DNA of 64,000 nucleotides, from contig OZ024798.1 of the NCBI GenBank assembly GCA_964017045.1, positions 31,424,347 to 31,488,346 of the forward strand, given 5' to 3'. Each line of letters begins with the position of its first letter. The first letter of the stretch is position 1. A model generated the notes under the pieces. It searched no databases. It saw nothing but the letters and a program-made list of their open reading frames with translations, and was not told the origin of the DNA. The position numbers and the translations under genes are program-made. This DNA is from Omphiscola glabra (lineage: Eukaryota > Mollusca > Gastropoda > Lymnaeidae). This document shows positions 1-12,400 of the stretch, piece after piece.

Positions 1-1568
1 TAGCACAGGGCAAAGTTTCACCAATTGCAAGTCTAAAATCTACAAATAACACAGAGAAATCCTCCACAGCACCAAAAGCAAGTCTCAATGCAGAAATTGG
101 AGGCACAATTGATTTTAGATCCAGACTTAAGCCAGTGGATGTTAAATCCTCAAATTCTTCAGTATCTCTGCAACCTAAAGGCAGTGCTCCAGCTTCTGCT
201 ACCACCACACAGGTAACTGCCACCACGCAGGTAACTGCCACCACACAGGTAACTGCACCAATATCTCCAAAAAATAAGACAGCCTCTGCTGCACCGTTGT
301 TGCCTTTGGGTCAGAAATCCAGCATATCTGCAGTACCAGTAAATGAAACAAGTACTCTAATCAAGGCTTCTAAAGCTCCTAGCCCTCCTCAAGTCAAGGC
401 ATCGGTTATACCACCACCCCCAGTTCAAGTTTCCTTGGCCTCCAGCATCAAATCTTCAACAAACACTACAGTCATCAATACTGGAATCATGAAGCCGCAG
501 GACACAGTTTCCCCTGCTGTCACGTCCAGCTCTGCAGACTACATTGCCCTGGCAGAGAAAGCCAGGCAGGAATATTTAAAGAAGAAAGCATCTGGCAATC
601 TTCAAAGCCATATTGAGAAGAAAGGGCCAGTTGAAATCACCCCGAGCAGAAAGACGAACACCCCGGGGTCTCCCACTGCAGTTGTGGCATCAAAACCAAC
701 AGGTATGACTCTGATTGATGTCAAACCAGTGAAGCACTCAGGTGAGAAAGTGCAAGTCACCAAGCTTGACCATAAGGATCTATCCAATGGTAAAGCCAAT
801 GTGGCGGTGATTGGTGTCACAGAAGACCATTCTCACACTGAGCAGTCTTTGAGTAATGGTACAATGAAAAAACCAAAGTCAAATGGTAACACCTCTCCAC
901 CCCCTGGCCTAATTCCAGCCCCTCATCATGAAACGCAGCCAATGGTGGCCCCACCACCTCCAGGATTTAAAGATGATTTAAATAATGGAAAAATCATGAA
1001 AACTGTCGTCTTGGATATCATACCTCCACCCTCATCATTTAGCAGTGTGGACAATAGTCCTGAACACGGAAACCACATGCCGTCTTTTGGCCAGGAGGAC
1101 AATGCAAGCTTTGTCTCCTCGGTTTCCTCCCTCAGCACTCTTTCCAGTGAGCCAGGAGATGGGGGTCACCATGATGGCCGGAGTATTGAAGATCTGATCG
1201 CACCCCCACCTCCACCACCATTGGACTGCGACGATCTGGGTGATCAAGATGCGTTCATCCCACCCCCGCCACAATTCCTGGAAATTGACTCCAACGCTAA
1301 TGAGAGCCAAACAATGGACAAAAACTCAAAGCCGTTTGCCACAAAGTCTGTTTCCACATGGTCATGTCTGGATGTCTTGGACTGGCTGGATAGTCTGGGG
1401 CTGCCCCAGTACAGGGTCAGCTTTGCTAAAGCTTGTGTGGATGGGTCAAAGCTCGTAGACATGGGCAGAAATGAATTCATCAATTTGGGTGTCACGCAAG
1501 TTGGGCATCGCATGAACCTGGAGCGATCTGTGAAAAAACTTAACCTGGGAGCATCTACTAACTTATAA
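1..1568 (+). CDS. SHANK: SHANK-type postsynaptic scaffold protein, C-terminal coding exon (5' partial)
   Basis: The reading frame is open from base 3 to the TAA at 1566-1568, giving 521 visible residues, so the first ATG inside the window (135) is internal and the gene starts before the window. The visible part is a low-complexity Ser/Thr/Pro-rich region followed by a C-terminal SAM domain (about 1350-1548) with the segment LGVTQVGHRMNLE, very like SHANK SAM domains. Three PPxxF motifs, the ligand class bound by Homer EVH1 domains, are encoded at 951-968 (PPPPGF), 1023-1040 (PPPSSF) and 1260-1277 (PPPPQF). SHANK proteins scaffold glutamate-receptor complexes and polymerise through this SAM domain. 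Ankyrin, SH3 and PDZ domains would lie upstream and are not visible. The RABL2 neighbour supports the SHANK call. Another SAM scaffold is possible but less likely. Confidence 0.85.
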   Translation, partial: AQGKVSPIASLKSTNNTEKSSTAPKASLNAEIGGTIDFRSRLKPVDVKSSNSSVSLQPKGSAPASATTTQVTATTQVTATTQVTAPISPKNKTASAAPLLPLGQKSSISAVPVNETSTLIKASKAPSPPQVKASVIPPPPVQVSLASSIKSSTNTTVINTGIMKPQDTVSPAVTSSSADYIALAEKARQEYLKKKASGNLQSHIEKKGPVEITPSRKTNTPGSPTAVVASKPTGMTLIDVKPVKHSGEKVQVTKLDHKDLSNGKANVAVIGVTEDHSHTEQSLSNGTMKKPKSNGNTSPPPGLIPAPHHETQPMVAPPPPGFKDDLNNGKIMKTVVLDIIPPPSSFSSVDNSPEHGNHMPSFGQEDNASFVSSVSSLSTLSSEPGDGGHHDGRSIEDLIAPPPPPPLDCDDLGDQDAFIPPPPQFLEIDSNANESQTMDKNSKPFATKSVSTWSCLDVLDWLDSLGLPQYRVSFAKACVDGSKLVDMGRNEFINLGVTQVGHRMNLERSVKKLNLGASTNL

Positions 1569-2689
1569 CTTCATTTTTTTTTTTTTTTTGTATTCTTCTA
1601 TAATTGTTCACATTTGCGATACATTCTTATATAATTGTCCACATTTGTGATGCATATCCTAAATGTTCTTATGCAATGCACTTAGGTGTTTGGAGTTCCA
1701 TAGCAAATAAGATTAATATCAAATTTATACAAATATAGAATCATTGTTCTTCTTCGTCTCATCTTAATTATTGTTGATATACCTTACTCTTCAGTTGTTT
1801 TTCATTGTAAAAGAGGAATTAACGATATATATAACAGAGTGAGAGTTACCAAACTGACAAAAAATTTCTCATCCAATTCATAGCATTTTTGCCTCATATT
1901 TATTTTTTTGGTATTGTTTTTAATTAAAGATAATGTAAATAAGCACTCCTTTGCTTTGCCCCATAAATAAACATTCCATATATAAATTTCCGGAAATCTC
2001 TTGCAGTTGCAGACATTCACTTTAAGTATATCATTCTTCTCCTATGTTAGTGGTGGGATATCCGGTGGGTTTTCAGCTCTTCATGTGAAACGGCTATTGT
2101 GGTCAAGTCGACTAACCAAAGTGACTTGTGCTAGTTTAGTCAGATTCTACTGTTACGTTCTTATGACTAGCCTCGAATAAAGTGTGGAGTGCGCAGTGAG
2201 AGTAGGACAGTTTGTTAAGTGTATTTGTGTACTGCCACTGAGGCATAGTATTTATGCCCCGAGCACTGCTCATGAAATGAATTTCTTAACAAGGAAATAT
2301 GCTCTCAGTGAGACTATTGAAAAGAAAAGAAAATGGCGGTGCTAAGTTTCCATCTTTAATCTTGCATTCTCTTGGCTTTTTATTATAATTATGTCAATCG
2401 AAAGTCTTATTGTATATTGTATGAAAACTTTGATATTCCGTGTATTTGTTGCTATTACTTAAAAGCTTTCATCCTGTTCTAGTCTTTTAAATGTGTCCTG
2501 TCAATATTAGAATTATTCAGTGAAGGGGGAGAATAATATTGAATGAAATTCTCTGATTATCAAAGAGATTCAAGTGACCAAATTTGGCCTATTGATTAAT
2601 TGAAATTAAATAATTTTACATAACCTTGATAACTTTTCAATAAGCAAAGGTGTAGTTCGGTCATGTCCATTACTTACAATTAGTTGAAT

Positions 2690-2834
2690 CTGTAAAGTTA
2701 TTTGACACTGCATCATGTGCTCTCTCTTTTTTGAAAACAATATTTCTAGTTTAACAGTATATTCTGTAAAGTTATTTGACATTGCATCATGTGCTCTTTA
2801 TTTTTAAAACAATATTTATAGTTTAACAGTATAT
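2690..2834. repeat. Tandem duplication, two copies of about 74 bp
   Basis: Two adjacent units begin ctgtaaagttatttgaca at 2690 and 2764 and both run to ...gtttaacagtatatt. They differ at a few positions and by a short indel. The duplication lies in the probable SHANK 3' UTR. Confidence 0.85.
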
Positions 2835-4236
2835 TCATAATTTGTATTTAAATCCCCAGCTTCACAGTTTGTGACTAACCTATTGATTTTTCAAAAAAGT
2901 TATATTATTAAATGATAAACAAGATATGGTGGTGGTGGTGGTTGAGAAAAAAAAAAAAGGGGGGGGGGGGGATTTAAAGTCTCTTGCTAAGATTATCCCA
3001 CTCATTTATGATTATTTTTGAATTTTTATAAATGACAATAATATTTTGTCTCATTTCCCTTTTTTTTTATTCCATTAAATTCCATTATTAAAAAAAAATT
3101 TTTGGTTCAAATCACATACCATCAACTGCCTCATGTTGAAGACGCATTTACCTGTCTTGTGTAAATAACAATAAATATTTGTTATAAGTTTGTATTTATT
3201 TACTATTTGTTCTGTTGTTTTCGTCATCATATTGAGAAGAAGAGCCCTTGATTCATTATATAATTGTTGCATTTATGACAGTATAGAAGTTCAAAAGGGA
3301 TTGTATTTCTATTGAGAGGGTCGTTAAGTAAAATGGCATGAGCACTTAATCATTTTATTTCACGGCCTTAAAATGGAAATGTGCATGGTGCCATGATATA
3401 TTTTTATGCCATTAATTTATTTACAATTTGATGTTTCCCTTTTTATAAAAAAAACCGCAGTAATAAAATTCGTACCTGAGATTGAGAGCCAGTAGCATAG
3501 AGATTTTGCTAAACCAGCTTCACAGATACTGAGCTGCAGTTCTTGTTTGCCAACTGTTGTATATTTTTTTCTTTCTTATTTATCACTAGTTTTTTTTATG
3601 TAACATTGAATATCCTTAATGTAGCTAGCAATTTTTTTTTTTAATTCTTGTGATACGGTTGTGAAAAACTAATTTTTGTGTAGTGGGCCATTACGAAATA
3701 AAGATCAATGCATGTACTGTTATCGAAGATCAAAGTAAAAAGGTCAAATCTAAATCAACATTGTTTTTTTTTTTGGTGTTCAAAAAGCTATAAAAAATTG
3801 ATTTTATAAGCAAACATAAAAATATTATTTTTTATAACCATTATTTTAATATGTATGAACTAAGCCAAAATATTTCACTTTTTTTTTTTTTTTTTTATAT
3901 AACCGAAACTTGTAATTGCTCATGTTAAAATGTATAATATATTATTCCTAGAGTGCTGTATCATTGTGGTGGAACTCAGGTTGAAAGTTCCAAGGTGTTT
4001 ATCATATTTGCCTTTTCTTGTTTACATTCCTTAGACCTCACATTCCAACTGATGGTATATTAATATATATTTCAACATATCAACTAATAAAAGCACATTT
4101 CAAAATTGAATTTTGATATAATTAAAATACATAACTGAAACATTTCTCTCCAATAAAATGGAAATACGATTTTCATTAAGGAATAAAAGTTCAACTGTTA
4201 ATCTCTTGTATCCCAGATATAGTATGATTTATTCTA

Positions 4237-4444
4237 CAGTATTTTTGCGTATATCTTATACAAAGTTTTACGTACCCCGCACCCTGGGTGCGTCGTATAT
4301 ATGGGTATATAAATTGTTCAGTGCGGTAGATGGATAGGCCGCGTGCGTCTTATGTAATTTTAGTCTACACAAATCGTCAAAATCCGTGTCTTATATGCGG
4401 GTGCGTCTTAAAATTAGGTGCGTCTTATATGCGTGAAAATACTG
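4237..4444. mobile_element. Small inverted-repeat DNA transposon (pogo/mariner-like MITE), TA-flanked
   Basis: The element starts CAGTATTTTTGCG and ends CGTGAAAATACTG, forming a terminal inverted repeat, and is flanked by TA on both sides (4235-4236, 4445-4446). The interior is built from 'gcgtcttatatgcg'-type modules. Relatives lie at 41930-42131 and 42552-42731. No transposase is encoded. The TA duplication suggests the Tc1/mariner/pogo group; the assignment is inferred. Confidence 0.75.
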
Positions 4445-4867
4445 TACATTTTTTAAGAAGAATACCATGTTATTGGTAAATGTTTTATCTAACTTATAAT
4501 TAAATGGCTGATTTCATTAAATTTTTCAAGATTTGACGGAATGAAGTCTTGGAGAAATAAATTTACTCAAATATAATAATGTAAAATTTAAAGTAAATTA
4601 AGGTAAAGGGTTTACAATCCAGCTTTCACAATTTTTTTTTACTATTCCAATTTTTTATTATTTTTAAAGGCTGTGTCTTTCAAGCACTTGGGTGCATGTG
4701 AGGTAAAATTAAATTTAAAATGTTCATTTATGCCTTGTTGATACATGAGCTATTTGTTGTCAGTAATATTTTGTCTGTATTTAACTGCTAATATATATTA
4801 GCATTGTACTCATTAAACTTTGAACAGCAGCAACTCACTTAAAGGAGCAATCATGAGATTCTAAGTT

Positions 4868-5092
4868 GGCATCTCCCAGTTAACGTCTTGCTAATCGCAT
4901 CTCCTAGTTAACCTCTTGCTCATGGCATCTCCCAGTTAATGTCTTGCCATGGCATCTCCCAGTTAACGTCTTGCTCACGGCATCTCCCAGTTAACGTCTT
5001 GCTCATCACATCTCCTAGTTAACCTCTTGCTCATGGCATCTCCCAGTTAATGTCTTGCTCATGGCATCTCCCAGTTAACGTCTTGCTCCTTT
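4868..5092. repeat. 28-bp minisatellite, 8 units
   Basis: About eight tandem copies of a 28-bp unit beginning gcatctcccagttaacg. Diagnostic variants recur every four units (units 1-4 resemble 5-8), so the array looks like a duplicated four-unit block. Confidence 0.9.
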
Positions 5093-8000
5093 CAAAAAGG
5101 CAACAGCTTGAAATGTTATAGAATTCAGAAATGTATTATTCATGCTATATTGCAAAGAAACATATGAGCTCTTGCATTTGGTGTTAATAAATACAGAATA
5201 TTTATTTTCAATACATAGGAAGGCCTATACGTAAAACACAATGTCATCCAAATGCCAATATGAGGAGAGGAGTGGAAAAAGATAAGGCACAGACTGTTAT
5301 TGTTTACGTTTAAAATGTGTAGTTCATTGTGTTATGTGGCAAAATGTAAGTAAATTGTTATTTTATATTATATATTTATATATATTTAATAATATATACA
5401 ACATCTATAACCTTAACATAGATTTATCCCCTAAAGTATACCTTCCAGTTTGAAGTGTTGTTGGAAATGCCAACAAGGAAAGATTTCTTTGGCAGTTAAC
5501 TACATTGGTGGCTCCATATAATCTTGGGGTCAACAAGAAGATTCAGCAGTAATGTATCCCGGATCCATTTAGAAACATGTATCAATGACCTATGTCACAT
5601 GACTGCTCTCTTCACAACATGCACACTTTATCCATCTGCTTTGTCAGCATTTAATAGCTTACTAACAAATTAAAGTTTACCTAAAATGCATTTTGAATTA
5701 TTTTTGAATTGCTAACCATCATAGATACTCAAATTTGATATGAGATGGCATGTTCATTTAGTCAATCATCTCCTTCATATGAACTAAACTTTGTTCTTCC
5801 TATGAATGTAATTTTAAAGCTACAAGAAGCATTTCTAAACAGTCTCCTTTTTTTTTCTTACCCATAAATAAAATCATCTAAGTGAACTGTAGGTAGTGGC
5901 AAAAGCTGCAGTCATTTAGCAGGTGAATATGACGATGGTGTGTATAAAGAAGGCGTGTTGTTGTCTTTTTTAATTTAAAAAAATAATTTTGATAGTCTAT
6001 TAAGCCTTTCCTCTTTTTAATATTTTTATTTGAAATTGGGCTGTAGTAGACAATAAATACACACACAAAAAAAAAGAAAGCAACATTAGCTGAATGTACT
6101 GAAGATTGAGCTCCATAAGTCCTTGCTCTATCAAAGAGTTACCAGTGTATTTCTTACATCTTTTTCGTTTAAGATATAAACTTATACAATAATATAATTT
6201 ATATCTAACTTTAAATTTTATTTTTTTTTAAATATGGAGAGAAAAAAAACAAAGACAATCCTGATTATCGTATTTTAAATCTTCGAGTATTGTTAATGAG
6301 TTAATGTTATGAAATCTGAGTTTGAAAATTTAATTTCACTAAATGAATTTACATGTTAAAATTAAATATATAAAAAATTCAACCAGTCTTGTTGGGAGCA
6401 CTGTTACATGGTTGTTAGTTTTTATGCTTTATAGTCTATACATATGTACATGTTGTACTATGAAACTGTCTTCATTTTACATATAAGGATATTCTTGTAC
6501 AGAGCAACACAGTCTAATAAACAGTGTTAAAGATATCTATTGGTGTCTCTTTCTTCCTGTGAAAACCTTTCAGTGTATTTTCTGTCTATTCTAAGACACA
6601 TGAATTATTTTTAGCAATGGTTTATAAATCATGTTGCAAGAAAATGGCTGACACTAAAATTAAAGCAAAACTTTTGAGTGATTTTAAAATATATAAATAA
6701 ATTTAAGTTATTTTATTTAGTTATGTTTGATATGAAGTTCAGCAACTAGTGTATATTTTTGAAAGCCTGTCAAACATTTCATTTCAATATCACATAGATT
6801 TTTAATTACTAAAAAAGCAACAAAGTTAATTAACTTTAAATATAAACTAAGTTACTGATGGTTTCACACTTTCTTAAAGACCTTACAAAATGGATTCAGA
6901 TTTCTTGAAATCAACAGATTTTGTGTTAGAATTATATATTCATGAGCTTCATCATTGTTTGTTACTTAGTGAAGATTTTTAAAAGTTTATTTGTTCTAGT
7001 TAATTTTCATTTATTCATAGTTTGAAATAACGTGGGGGCAACAACTCCTCTAGCACTAAAAAGAAAATAGAGTGTGACTAATTGCAAAATAGTTTGGGAA
7101 CGCCCACTTAAGTAAAAGATTTATCCAGAAAAATGCAGTTTTAAATACTTTGATTCATACAGCTTGACTTCCTTGCCTAAAATACTGTTATCAATCAGAA
7201 GAAAAGACTCAATCCAAGAGATTAAAATTACTCATAAGTTTATTCTTGTCCTCATGCACCATATACATCAATCTTAACTGACAGATATATGGGATACACA
7301 TACATACCCCATGTCAAATCCTTTATCATTCAAATGATTCTATCCCATGAAAACTTTGAATGAAATGACATTTACGGCATCCTAAGAGCAATGAGACAGA
7401 CTTAAGTGCACCTGAGTTAAGAGAGAGATTTATTTGGTCAGAGATGAATCTCTTACCCAGGGCCATAAGGAATGACTAACCGTAAAATAAGAATGAAAAC
7501 GAGATGATAAAAGGGTAGCAATTGTCAAGTTTTCAAAGCATCTTTGCCAAATTTCATAAAGGGTGTGTGAAAATGTTTTAAAAGTGTGCCACATGTGTCA
7601 AACAAAATTTTTTTAATTCACTTGCACATAACTGAAGACTAATGGCTTTGGACAAACTCTAAATCAAACACTAAATTTGCTCTACAATTTTTAAATCTGA
7701 TATTCATCACGTAAACAGCTCTTAAAATATAATGAATTAAAAAATGGTAATTATATATAAAGAAATTTAATTTTTCAGTCAATTTTTCAACATACTACCA
7801 TATGGAAGGAATTAATTGTAAATACAAAATGATTTTTAATTTTTAGTTTGGCTATTTACAAGAAAGTCAAACAATTTTTGATGCAGTAAAATATTACTGG
7901 TAATTTCAAAAAGGATATATATTTCTACTACAGTTAATTGAGAAATTATACCTACATTTTTAAAAATGACTAAAAGGTTATTTTTACAAATACATTTCTA

Positions 8001-9451
8001 AAACACGTAAATCAGATGTTAGAACTACTCACTAATAAACCACGACAAAATAAATTATCTCAAAGTATCACAGTCTCTTTGATGCATCAGCTAAAGCTAA
8101 GGTACAGAGGTAAAAAGTAAATATTTATATCAAGTCAGAATAAATTGTTTTTTAAAAAATAACTAGTAAAGTAAAAGTTGCTTTTACAAAATGAAATGCA
8201 GGATATAAAAATATATTAACTACCAAAAAATGTGTTTCAATATTTTTCCAATGATCATGATTCATTATTAAAATTTAAAAGTACCACATTTTTAGACCCC
8301 CTTATGCTTATAGATTTTAAGTACCTGGTATTATATTGAAAAAGAAAAATATTTGATTGTGTCATTATACTTTGATGTTTCTTAGGGAAGTTTGTTAACC
8401 TATTGTGTAGCAGAAGGCTGACAGTTGTGTTGCAAGATTTTAATTCAAACAGATGTAAAAAAAAAAAGGAAGTATTTTGGGGGAATTTTGCAAAAAAAAT
8501 GTTGGGTCATTCCAAGTAATATGGTACCTTAAATATAATTCATCTAATTTAATAAAGTGGCTTGGGCACTGCTTTTCACGATAGTTAATTGTTTCTTAAT
8601 ATTTCAATGGTGTGTCAATCAATTTTAACTATTTGTTTCAGACTGCTACAAGATAAAAGGTTGAAAAATGCTACATAATTACAAACATTCAAGTTGGAAT
8701 TATCATACAACCTGTAGTGTAAAACATTTTCTTATTTTTCAAACATGTCTTTAGAAAAACTACACAGGCTTACAGCATAATCTGTTATGATTCAAATAAC
8801 CATTAAATCAAACTTCTTTGTTACACAATATGTTATGCATAGGTCAGTTTGGTTTATATCCTGTAACTTTATCTGGCATTGTAATGACTAGCAAAATAAA
8901 CATAATTGCTGATAATGCTTTTCAAATTGAGTATAAAAACAATAGTATAGATAGATGAAAATGGGCTGTAATAGCCATACTAAATCTTTGTGCGAGTTAA
9001 ACATAACTGTGATTATTTTAGGCTCTTTGGTTAAAAAAATTAATGTGCCGAGTTGTTTCAAATAAAATTTTTAAAAACTGTGGTGTATTAACCACAAATG
9101 TAATAATTCTTTGGGAATTTAAACAAAATCTCATAACATTAATCTGTTAGCTTATACACAACCTCTATTTAATGTAGTTCATATTAGATACAAAAAAACA
9201 ATGAGACAAATATCTGTACAAGGTTTGACTCCATGGAAAATTGTAAGAAATAAAGCAGTTGTGCTCTCCTAATCATCAGTAAGGAAGAACATGCAATCAT
9301 GCTGTTGACCTCATAATGACACAAAATCAATAGAATCTTCTGAAATAAGTTGGTACGGTGAATAAAGTCCTATTTAATTAGTGCTAGCCAACAGCTGACT
9401 GACACAAACCCCTATAGTAACTATTACCCCAGTGACTATTCAAAGCAATTA

Positions 9452-12400
9452 TCAGCTGTTTTCTATGGTGACCATTTTCTTATCCTCTTCTGTGTCTTGA
9501 GATTTCTTGTCTTTTGCTTTATTTGGGATTGGATCCAACTCAAAGTTCTGAAGAACAAAACAATGTGTGAAATCAATATGTGGGTTTTTATAACTATAAT
9601 TCTATAAACTTGACTTTCTGCCATTCTTCCATATCATTTCTTAATATTAATAATAGGGCTGATGTAATTCATCTGTTATTTTCTTTTGGTACAATTTAAC
9701 TAATACAAAATTGCAATAAAAATATCACATACCTCCAGCTCTTTCATAATCTCATCCATGAAGTCTGTGGAATTATGCTTGTAGGCCAATGCTGCTCTGA
9801 TAGAATCTTTAAATAACTGTGAATAGATAATATTGATGTAGAGGAACACATTAAGTAGGTTCATTTATTCATTCAGTATTTGTGTACCACCTGTGTGCTT
9901 GACACAAGGGCCACGGAAAACCACTTCAGTCTAATGGCTTCTTCTTTCAAAGTTGTCTTTAGGGTCTGCTTTCTATTCCACTATCATACTGCTATAGGTT
10001 TATTTGGGTCTTTTGTGTTTGCAGTTTCCCTTGAATATTCATATTAATGCTGTCCTGGGAAACAAGTTTGGTGGCATTTTATTACAATGATCAAGCCGCC
10101 TCCAGCATTGCATTCGATAATTGTCACTAAATCAGAGTCTTGGTACTTCATTGGAGATGGTCTTTGGCCAAAAGATTATATAAATCCTATGTAGGCATTT
10201 GGTCTTTAAAAGTTCAGTTCTGATATGCAGGGCCGCTGACAGGATTAATAAGTGCTGGCACAAGACTTAAAATGGACCCCTAAACTAAACATGGACCCAT
10301 AAATCAATTATGTAATAATATATTAATTACTTTCAAACATACTTGCAAATATATTAAAAAGAGGACAAATGCTACTATAAAAGATAATAAAAACAATACA
10401 TATTAGTATAAAAACTATAATGAACAAATGCATAAGCAATGAATTTAATTCTAGATTAATTACAATCTCATAAAATATGTTATAGTTGAGATGTAATGGG
10501 CATTTATATTCTGCTAAACAAAGATAATTGCCTTGCCTTTTTCCAGGCAAAATTGCAAATGACATCAAGAAATCACTCTATTTTGCAAGATCAGACTCAA
10601 TACTGAGATTCCCCAAAACTACCAGTCATCCCAGTGACATACCGGTAGTTGATCTTAGGCAATTTTTTATCAGCTTTACTTTGCTGAATGAGCACTCTAA
10701 AGAGAAGATAGTGGCTGGAAATATTAACAGACTACGGAGGCAAATTTATTTGGAAAGAGTCCTTCCAGCTTGTATCTTTTCTAGCAATTCAATAGCTCCA
10801 ATGGACTCAGTTGGCCTTCTCCAATGGACTCAGTTGGCCTTATCCAATGGACTCAGTTGGCCTTCTCCATTGGACTCAGTTGGCCTTCTCCAATGGACTC
10901 AGTTGGCCTTCTCCAAAATGTGCTTGATGAACAGATTCCATTACAAGATCCTCACACTGATATCAGCAGAATTTTTGTCTGCGAGTAATTTAGATTTTTC
11001 TTTCATTTCATCTTGAGGAATTCATAGGTACTTCCAGAGGAAGCTGAACTTCTCAGAAATGTTCACTGCAGCATTAAAACGAACTGTGACTCCACCAATA
11101 ATGTTTTCAAATATTACATAGAGGACAGATTTTCTGAAATGAGCTTCCTCTTGTTCAGACAAATCTGCTGAATCTATAGCAACGTCATCATGGAACTTCT
11201 TTCTTTTGCTTCACCCCCAATTCAAGAAAGTGCAACTACTATGTGCCGAATGAGAAGCAACATGCTTAGCTTGACTCTACATACTTGTTCAGTTGTTTTG
11301 AAGATTTGTCAGTCATGAAATCAAGCTTTTTAAGTTGGACACTTCAACATCCAGCATTGAATTTTTTTGGACTGAATAACCTTGTTACAGATATCAACTG
11401 GAACTAATACTCTGTACCATACAACAGAAATTATCACACTAATGAAGGATGTGACATAAGACAAAGCTCCATTTATCTCTGCACTTGTTTTGGCAAGGAG
11501 GATTAACTCCAAGGGGTTTTCTAATGCTAATTTGATGTCTGGCAGATGTGATACAACGGGCTTTATATTTTCAACACGGTTTTAAAAATGCCATAAAGAA
11601 AACAGCCAATACACTTCTGCAAGATTTCCCATCACTGTGGGCTAGAAATTAATAAGTTGTAAACAGTTTGTACAGCTCCAAAGTTATGGCTTCAAGAATG
11701 CATTCTGCTGCATCATTTCCACACACATTAATTGTGTGGCATCCAAATGGTGGAAGTCAAGCTGTTTCACATTGCTCACGTATTCTTAGTTGTGCACCTT
11801 TATTTTATATTTTGGCTGCATTGTCATATCCCTGTGTACGACAATCCAACAATTGGGTTCTTTCAATGTTTCTACTATCATCTGTGCTATGTCATATCCT
11901 GTTTTATGGCTCGTGTCCACAAACTGTACAAATCTTGATAACAATTTCATACTGGTATTTATATGGTGTTACAAAGCGCTTTTTTTTTTTTTTTCAACAT
12001 GGGATGAGTCTGACGTTGAGTCAACAAAAACAACAATGTACTTTGCTGCTTTTTTTAGATGGAGCATCATCTCCATATTGATACCAGCAAAGATTCAAAT
12101 GTTAAATATTTTAGATGAATTAGGCACGATTCAGCAGCACCACAGTAAGGCCATTACCAAATTAGGTCATTTTTTTTACTCTATTCAGCTGCACCACAGC
12201 AAGGCCCAAACTATGTAATATTATATCTTTACAGAAATAAGTTTAAGAAAAAGATGTAAAATGTGAATTTGAGATAACCTCTCCTTTGAGAGCTACTTAC
12301 CCTGACAACATTAGTCCCATCAGCAGCTGACACATAGTAGAATGGCATATTATGTTTCTTGGCAAAGGCAAAGGATTTTTTGGTTGTGTTCAAGTCCTCT

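Larger units (their letters stand above)
1569..9451. other. Non-coding stretch between SHANK and RABL2, including the probable SHANK 3' UTR
   Basis: This AT-rich stretch has no credible coding exon on either strand. Homopolymer runs and several AATAAA hexamers occur (for example near 3698), so a long SHANK 3' UTR is likely, but I cannot pick its end. On the opposite strand an ATTAAA (plus-strand tttaat, 9373-9378) lies about 75 bp beyond the RABL2 stop and is a candidate RABL2 poly(A) signal. The interval also holds a 74-bp tandem duplication, a small TA-flanked inverted-repeat element and a 28-bp minisatellite, listed separately. Confidence 0.6.

Noticed and set aside
602..1513. Antisense and alternative-frame ORFs inside the SHANK exon
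   Set aside because: They are shadows of the real coding frame, with no homology or start context of their own.
4868..5092. CRISPR-like array
   Set aside because: The repeats are contiguous without unique spacers and the locus is a eukaryotic gene region.
10528..11016. 162-codon plus ORF as a gene
   Set aside because: Much of it is the 23-bp tandem repeat and the rest lies opposite a decayed transposase; no conserved domain.
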